Below, in pieces: positions 29,529 to 34,443 of a stretch of DNA of 34,443 bases (positions are counted from its first letter, which is position 1; every line of letters begins with the position of its first letter). Position numbers and translations under genes: made by a program. The DNA is from a virus: positions 1 to 34,443 of IMG/VR virus record IMGVR_UViG_3300035114_000028, one strand, 5' to 3'. Below the pieces are notes generated by a model. It did not search any database. It had not been told where the DNA came from and saw only the letters and a list, made by a program, of their open reading frames with translations.

Positions 29529-29543
29529 GGTGCCTCCTCTCGG

Positions 29544-31685
29544 TTATTGAATTTGCTGCGGGGCCTGCGGCGGCGAGCCGCTCTGTGGGCCGGTGACGGC
29601 TTGTCCCGCCTGCTGCACGAGTTCCAGGGCTTTCTCGAAGTCCATCTTGGCGAGCTGGGCGATGAACTGGAGCCAGCCCTGCTCGGTCGCGGCCTCGGCC
29701 TGCTGGCGCTGCTGCTCCTCCTGCTGCGCGAAGAACTGCTCCGCCTTGGTCGTGGTGTCGGCCATGACGGAGTCTTCCCCGAAGACCTTGAGGAAGGCGG
29801 GCGCGACGATCGAGCCGGGGAGCCCGAGGTCTTGGAGCGCCTTGGGGATCCCGTGCTGGCTCCAGTACCCGGCCGTCGCCATGCGCTCGACCGCCTCGGC
29901 CGGCCGCAGCCCGAAGCCCACGTCGTTGTCGAAAATTTCACCCGCATTCAACTTCAGGTATAGGCCGGTCGTCAGCGGCACCGGCTCGCCCGTCTGGGGG
30001 TCAGCGACCATGATCGGCACGAGCATGCCCTGCTCGTTGCGCTGACCGGTGATCCCCTCCCGAAGCGGCTGGGCTCCGATCAGCCGGTCGATGTCCTTCG
30101 CGTCGAAGCCCTCCAGGAGCAGCCGGCACATGGTGACCGCGCCCTCGGCCAGATAGTCGGTGAAGGCGCTGGTCAGCCGGCTCTGCATCTGGATTGACGA
30201 CTCCAACATGGTCGAAAGGAACTTCGCAGACCGGTCCTCGGAGAACGTGCCGCGGTTCATGTCGGAAATGCCGAGCATGTGGGAGACGAGGTCGATGCTC
30301 AAAAACTTGAACATCTCCCGCATCGAATTAACGTGCGGCGTCGGGATCGCTGGCGTCGGGTGGATTTTCTCGGCCGAGCCGTCCGGGATCTGCCCCCACG
30401 AGCCGGGAACCGCCTTGCTGTCCGCCCAGAGCCGGAACTCGGCGTCGCTGTTGAAGGCGCTCTTCTCGACATCGCCGCCGCTGCGGTTCTGGCGAGCCTC
30501 CTGCTCCAGGTAGATCCGGATCGCGACGGAGACCAGCCGCTGGAGCCCGAGGAGGACGCGGCCGAAGCCGAAGTAGCGGGTCTTGAGCACCTCCCCGTCC
30601 AGATACTGCTCGGGATAGCCGGTCAGGCAGCGGATGAGGCGGCGGTTGCCCTGAATGGGCTCCGCCTTCTTGACCACCAGCGGCCCCCCGCCTCCCCCGC
30701 GCACGAGGATTCGGGCTCGGTACCAGGTCGCTTGCGCATAGGGCAGGGCGCGTGGGCGGGTGAAGGGCTGCCCAGCCGCGATGGCCTGCTGCTCCGCCTC
30801 GTCAACGCTTGCCGCAAACACTTCGGCCGTCGCTTCGACCCAGGCGCCGTCGGCCCCCTGGAAGCTGACCAGGTCTTCCCAGTGCTGGAACTGGAAGTCG
30901 TCGATCGGGATCTCCCGGAGCCGCTTCGAGGTTGAAGCGCCCCCGCGCGAGCTGCCGTCCGCGGCAGAGACCGACACGGAGATCGCGGGCCCGCCGAGAG
31001 AGCGGGCGCCCTCGCCAGGCGCGCCCTTGGCCCCTCCAGCGCCGTACTCCATGCCCATGGCGCGGATGGTGTCGGCGTGCTCCGGGAATCTCGCCGCCGC
31101 CTCGTCGACGCCGTAGCGGTGCCGGCGGTTGAACTCCTGGGCATCGACGCGGTTCTTCTCGTTCGCTCCGGGGTCGAACCAGATGTCGGAGAGTGGGATG
31201 TAGCGCTCCTTGGGGCGGAACGGCGGCCGGCACTCGGTTTCCAGGAACTCCTCTACGAACGCATTGCCGGTGATGATGTGGTCGGTCAACGCCTGCTCGT
31301 CGACGGCATCGGAGCCCGCCCACCGGCGCGCCGCCTTGATGAGAAGGTTCAGCATCTCCCCGATGACGGTATCGCTCGGCGATGAGTCATAGCCCGGGAA
31401 GGCGGGCTCCTTCCGGGAGCTGACCAGCGAGCCCCAGAAGGTGTTCACGTTGGAGAGGAGCATCATCAGTTCTGGTGGATGGTCTCCCCACACCTTCTGA
31501 AGCTCCGCGAAGTCCTGGCCCTTGATGCTGTTTCCGCCGTAGGCCGCGTAGTAGTCGGCCGTCTCTTTCACGAGTCGGTCATGCTCGGGCGCAGCGTCCG
31601 ACATAAAGCGGCGATAGCGCTTGACCACTTCCTCGTCGGAGAGGGGGTCCGGGCGACCGTCGGCGGCGGTGGCGGTGTCGCTCAT
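29544..31685 (-). CDS. Portal protein, 713 aa
   Basis: A large soluble protein with the content of podovirus portals: an N-terminal helical part with 'FMSDAAPEHDRLVKE', a wing/stem region containing YIPLSDIWFDPGANEKNRVD and FNRRHRYGVDEAAARFPEH, an acidic middle, and a Gln-rich C-terminus (FFAQQEEQQRQQAEAATE, then LELVQQAGQAV) that could be the barrel or a disordered tail. It lies directly after the terminase gene, as portals do. ATG 31685 overlaps the terminase stop as ATGA, so I chose it over the GTG 15 bases upstream. Confidence 0.92.
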   Translation of the reverse strand: MSDTATAADGRPDPLSDEEVVKRYRRFMSDAAPEHDRLVKETADYYAAYGGNSIKGQDFAELQKVWGDHPPELMMLLSNVNTFWGSLVSSRKEPAFPGYDSSPSDTVIGEMLNLLIKAARRWAGSDAVDEQALTDHIITGNAFVEEFLETECRPPFRPKERYIPLSDIWFDPGANEKNRVDAQEFNRRHRYGVDEAAARFPEHADTIRAMGMEYGAGGAKGAPGEGARSLGGPAISVSVSAADGSSRGGASTSKRLREIPIDDFQFQHWEDLVSFQGADGAWVEATAEVFAASVDEAEQQAIAAGQPFTRPRALPYAQATWYRARILVRGGGGGPLVVKKAEPIQGNRRLIRCLTGYPEQYLDGEVLKTRYFGFGRVLLGLQRLVSVAIRIYLEQEARQNRSGGDVEKSAFNSDAEFRLWADSKAVPGSWGQIPDGSAEKIHPTPAIPTPHVNSMREMFKFLSIDLVSHMLGISDMNRGTFSEDRSAKFLSTMLESSIQMQSRLTSAFTDYLAEGAVTMCRLLLEGFDAKDIDRLIGAQPLREGITGQRNEQGMLVPIMVADPQTGEPVPLTTGLYLKLNAGEIFDNDVGFGLRPAEAVERMATAGYWSQHGIPKALQDLGLPGSIVAPAFLKVFGEDSVMADTTTKAEQFFAQQEEQQRQQAEAATEQGWLQFIAQLAKMDFEKALELVQQAGQAVTGPQSGSPPQAPQQIQ

Positions 31686-33553
31686 GCCCATGACATCCAC
31701 GTCGTGCCCGCAGCCCGGCCCGACTGGCCGAGCAGCTCACCGCCGGGCACGCCCCAGGGGTTGCTCGTGGTCGCCTGGGGATACTCGACGCCGTTCAGGC
31801 TGAAGCCGCCGCCCTTGCGCGGCCGCCGCATGGCGTCGCGGAACTTCGGAACGGTCAACTGCGCCTCGGTGTCCAGGCAGTCGTCGAACTGCGGCGCCTC
31901 GCCAAGCTTCATCCGGTCGAACTCGTCCTCGAGAAACTGCTTCAGGGTGTCGCGCCGATCCTCCCCCGACAGGCCGTGCAGGGAGCCGTGGCCGAAACCG
32001 CCTTCCCACCCGCCGGCCAGGGTTTCACGGAACCGCGGATAGAGCGCATGGCCGCCCTGATAGTGGGTGTCGAGATCCTGGATGTTCAGGATCTTCGTGG
32101 AGTCCCGCGACCGGTGGACGGTCGGCCAAACCTCGATGCGTGGTGCCCGGCCGCCGTTGAAGGTGACGTGCCGGAGCCGGATCGACTCCTGGAAGTCCGC
32201 CTTCCAGTCGCCGTTGCCGCCGTCGTCGAACCACACCGTGAGCTCGCGGTCGTAAGCCATCCACTTCTCGACCACGCCGACGCCACGCGGGCAGTACCAG
32301 TCCTCGATCCACTTCGAGGTCGGATCGGACTTGTCGCGCCCGAGGAGGATCTGGAAGATCGCGGACTTCCCGATCCGCTCCCGGATCAGGTCGAGCGTCG
32401 CCCACTGCTCGTGCGTCAGCCAGGTCACCACGCGGATGATCGAGAAATCGCTCTTCTTCTTCCCCTTGGCGCCGTCGACCAAGATGTGGATGTGCGGCGC
32501 TGCGGCGGCGAGGTCGTGCGCCGGCATGTCGTAGGTCTTCAGCCATTCTCGGGCGAAGAGCTGGCCGCCGCCCTTCCTGAACTCGAATTCCATCTGCGCG
32601 AAGTAGAGAGAATCGTTGCGGGTGTCCTTGCGGACCTTGCGAAAAAAGGATGCGGTATGAAGGTTGGGCTCGCCCTTGGGGGTGAACCCCTCGGAGACGA
32701 CGACGCCATCTTCGATCACCCGGCCGCCCGAGGTCGCGGTCTGCTCGATGACCCAGGAGAACCCGCCGTCCCGGGCGCGGCTCATGAGGGGGCCGCTTTC
32801 GTCCCAGGGAGTATTCGCCACCACGAAGGTCGACCCCGGCTGCTGCATGAGGGCGATGGCTGAGATATTGTCGCCGATCTTCGCGATCATGCCGGGGTTG
32901 TTGCGTGTCTGGTCAGTCTCAACGTCGTCCAAGAAGAAGCGCTTCGGGTGGAGCGACGCCGTCGAGGTCGCGATCGAGAGAATGGCGAGCGATTGATCGC
33001 GGGGGCCGGGCGGCCGGTCCACCAGGAAGCCCTGCTTCGTCCCCTCTTGGAGCTTCCGATACTGCGGCCAATGGTCGCGCAGCTCGTCGGTCTGGAGCTG
33101 CGCCAGCAGGCCGCTGCCCATGCCGCTGCCGATCTTGTCCTCCTTGTGGGTCCAGAGCCCGATCGTATCGCTCTCGTCAATGGCGAGGAGCCAAAGGATC
33201 GCGTCGAGGAGGATGGTGGTCTTCAGCCCCTTGCGGTGGATCTTGAACCACACCCAGCCGTCCGGCGGGTCCACGAGCGAGCGCTGGAACCAGCGACAGA
33301 GCCAGAAGACGAACGGGTGCTCGATCCAGAGCTTGCCCGCGAGCGGATGGCGGGGCTCATCGATTCGCCATGTCGCAAAGGGCGTGAAGCGGAAGCAGAA
33401 CCACCAGAGATCTGCCTCCGCCGTCGCGGCGTCCATGCACATCCCCTCCTCGACCAGCCGATCGGGCCGCTGGCGGAGGAGGTGCTCGATGGCCCGGAGG
33501 CGCTTTACGTAGCGCGGGTGATCCAACCGGTCGGGAAGGAAGTTGAACTCCAT
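31682..33553 (-). CDS. terL: Terminase large subunit
   Basis: This is the DNA-packaging motor: an N-terminal ATPase that powers translocation into the procapsid and a C-terminal nuclease that cuts concatemers. A Walker-A-like loop is at residues 107-113 (RKGLKTT, a divergent form), Walker B is FFLDDVE at 206-212, and VVANTPWDE at 244-252 fits the coupling motif. The nuclease domain starts near HILVDGAKGKKKSDFS with D360 and D369. Length (623 aa) is usual for the family. The small subunit was not recognised in the window. It is coupled to the portal by ATGA. Confidence 0.95.
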   Translation of the reverse strand: MEFNFLPDRLDHPRYVKRLRAIEHLLRQRPDRLVEEGMCMDAATAEADLWWFCFRFTPFATWRIDEPRHPLAGKLWIEHPFVFWLCRWFQRSLVDPPDGWVWFKIHRKGLKTTILLDAILWLLAIDESDTIGLWTHKEDKIGSGMGSGLLAQLQTDELRDHWPQYRKLQEGTKQGFLVDRPPGPRDQSLAILSIATSTASLHPKRFFLDDVETDQTRNNPGMIAKIGDNISAIALMQQPGSTFVVANTPWDESGPLMSRARDGGFSWVIEQTATSGGRVIEDGVVVSEGFTPKGEPNLHTASFFRKVRKDTRNDSLYFAQMEFEFRKGGGQLFAREWLKTYDMPAHDLAAAAPHIHILVDGAKGKKKSDFSIIRVVTWLTHEQWATLDLIRERIGKSAIFQILLGRDKSDPTSKWIEDWYCPRGVGVVEKWMAYDRELTVWFDDGGNGDWKADFQESIRLRHVTFNGGRAPRIEVWPTVHRSRDSTKILNIQDLDTHYQGGHALYPRFRETLAGGWEGGFGHGSLHGLSGEDRRDTLKQFLEDEFDRMKLGEAPQFDDCLDTEAQLTVPKFRDAMRRPRKGGGFSLNGVEYPQATTSNPWGVPGGELLGQSGRAAGTTWMSWA

Positions 33554-33554
33554 A

Positions 33555-33905
33555 TCACCGCTGACTGAGTCCCCAGGCGACCGCCGCCAGCCGCAGGCAG
33601 AAGACCGCGCGCCAGGCCCGGATGCGGGCGCGGGCCGGCGCGTGGCGGAGGCCGCTCCTTATCGCCAAATGGCTGGCTGCGGTGAAGCCGAAAAGCCGCG
33701 CGTCGCTCGGGCGCTTGCCGAGGAGGGGGTTGGCCTCGACCGCGCCGTCCCGGAGTGCCTGGGCGGTCACGGCGGCGTCGAGAGCCGAGGCTCCGAGCGC
33801 CAGTCGCTCCCACCGCTGGGCACAGACCTCCTCGCTCGGCATGGAGGCGCAGCCGAGGGCGAAGAGGAGCGCGACCGCGATGGGAATGACCCGCACGGCC
33901 GCCAC
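33555..33905 (-). CDS. Putative lipoprotein / membrane protein, 116 aa
   Basis: The start GTG at 33905 directly follows the upstream stop; a second GTG three codons on is possible. VIPIAVALLFALGC (about residues 6-19) looks like a lipoprotein signal with C19. Residues ~40-65 contain ALDAAVTAQALRDGAVEANPLLGKRPS, resembling the D...T...G..E.NPLLG pattern of small DUF5658-like membrane proteins. A further weak hydrophobic helix lies near the C-terminus. It ends one base before the terminase start; an envelope protein immediately upstream of the terminase is unusual. Function unknown. Confidence 0.75.
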   Translation of the reverse strand: MAAVRVIPIAVALLFALGCASMPSEEVCAQRWERLALGASALDAAVTAQALRDGAVEANPLLGKRPSDARLFGFTAASHLAIRSGLRHAPARARIRAWRAVFCLRLAAVAWGLSQR

Positions 33906-34145
33906 CTACGTCCCCTGGGCCGCGTTGCAGGCCGCAACGATCGAGGCTCCCGAAGCGGGGTAAGCACCGGACTGGAAGCCGAGCGATGTCTGGAAGCGCA
34001 CGGTGCTGGTGTCGTCTCGCACCTGATAGTCGACGGTGACCTGGGTTACCGTGCCGGCCGCGTTCAGGCGGTCGTGCACCACCCGCAGGATGTCGGAGGC
34101 CGCGACGGGTACCTGGGTATAGCCGGCGACGGACCTATTGGGCAT
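33906..34145 (-). CDS. Small hypothetical protein, 79 aa
   Basis: A short soluble beta-rich protein (TQVTVDYQVRDDTSTVRFQTS). No family is recognised. The ATG at 34145 has TAGGAG upstream. It lies between a tail-fibre-like gene and a membrane protein gene. A small virion or appendage part is possible. Confidence 0.75.
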   Translation of the reverse strand: MPNRSVAGYTQVPVAASDILRVVHDRLNAAGTVTQVTVDYQVRDDTSTVRFQTSLGFQSGAYPASGASIVAACNAAQGT

Positions 34146-34154
34146 GGCCTGCTC

Positions 34155-34443
34155 CTAACTGTCCACCGTCCAGGTGCCGACGACCGAGATGGGCACCCAT
34201 TCCGTGGCGTTGATGGCGACAAGGTGAAGGACCGAGCCGACCGTAGCGTTGCGGACGAAACCGGCCGCTGCGGAGACCGAGGCGCCGATCCTGATGGTGT
34301 CGCCCGCGCTGGCGACGACGCGAATACCGTCCGCGTCCTGAACGTAGAAGACGAACTCCATGCCGGCAGCAGCGCTCGGCAGGGTGTGGTAGTTCTCGGC
34401 CGTCGCTCCCTCGTTGGTGAGGAGCTTCCGGGTCTCGGTCGCG
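34155..34443 (-). CDS. Tail-fibre or appendage protein, C-terminal part only
   Basis: The open frame continues without a stop from the TAG at 34155-34157 to the right edge, so the 5' end lies outside the window. The visible ~95 residues include KLLTNEGATAENYHTLPSAA, AGDTIRIGASVSAAAG and VGSVLHLVAINATEWVPI. This pattern is common at the C-terminal end of phage tail-fibre-like and carbohydrate-binding structural proteins. An internal ATG at 34361 should not be taken as the start, because the family pattern already begins before it. Confidence 0.82.
   Translation of the reverse strand, partial: ATETRKLLTNEGATAENYHTLPSAAAGMEFVFYVQDADGIRVVASAGDTIRIGASVSAAAGFVRNATVGSVLHLVAINATEWVPISVVGTWTVDS

Noticed and set aside
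1-34443. tRNA, rRNA, CRISPR array, insertion sequence, integrase or attachment site
   Set aside because: No gap is large enough or has the needed pattern; nothing resembling a transposase, integrase or repeat-spacer array was seen.

Overview
This window is a GC-rich stretch (roughly two thirds G+C by eye) of a tailed double-stranded DNA phage or close prophage relative. A terminase large subunit, portal, putative scaffold, major capsid protein, head-tail adaptor candidate, tail proteins and very large internal-virion-type proteins lie in a row on the minus strand. There is no tail sheath, tape measure or baseplate set. Together with the internal virion proteins (543, 595 and 1846 aa), that points to a podovirus-like particle; this is inference. 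The host cannot be named. High GC and several lipoprotein-like or exported small proteins would fit a GC-rich, probably Gram-negative bacterium.

Layout. (1) 92-5248, plus strand: a tightly packed run of mostly small accessory genes (unknown proteins, lipoprotein-like and exported proteins, a zinc-ribbon protein, a coiled-coil protein). (2) 5245-13949, minus: five small genes, four of them membrane proteins (possible lysis functions), downstream of a 1846-aa polyvalent-type virion protein and a 595-aa coiled-coil protein. (3) 14099-16501, plus: a two-gene island, a 44-aa protein and a 755-aa coiled-coil/zinc-ribbon protein, with a 13-bp inverted repeat in its leader. (4) 16509-24661, minus: DNA-ejection-type protein, cupin, tail and structural proteins, adaptor candidate and capsid. 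(5) 24926-27383, plus: a seven-gene island between capsid and scaffold, starting with a ribbon-helix-helix-type regulator and carrying a Thg1-like 3'-5' nucleotidyltransferase. (6) 27472-34443, minus: small protein, scaffold candidate, two small proteins, portal, terminase, a membrane protein, a small protein, and a truncated tail-fibre-like gene running off the right edge.

The virion genes are read in the order terminase, portal, scaffold, capsid, adaptor, tail, ejection proteins, and then the small membrane genes. Two opposite-strand cassettes interrupt this order, which suggests separately regulated cargo ('moron'-like) modules. No replication, integrase, endolysin, tRNA, rRNA or CRISPR feature was recognised. 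The best candidate for an unusual system is the 24926-27383 island: a putative leaderless, self-regulated operon that pairs a tRNA-end-repair-type enzyme with a cysteine-rich protein, membrane or exported proteins, and a three-copy 11-bp repeat at its end.
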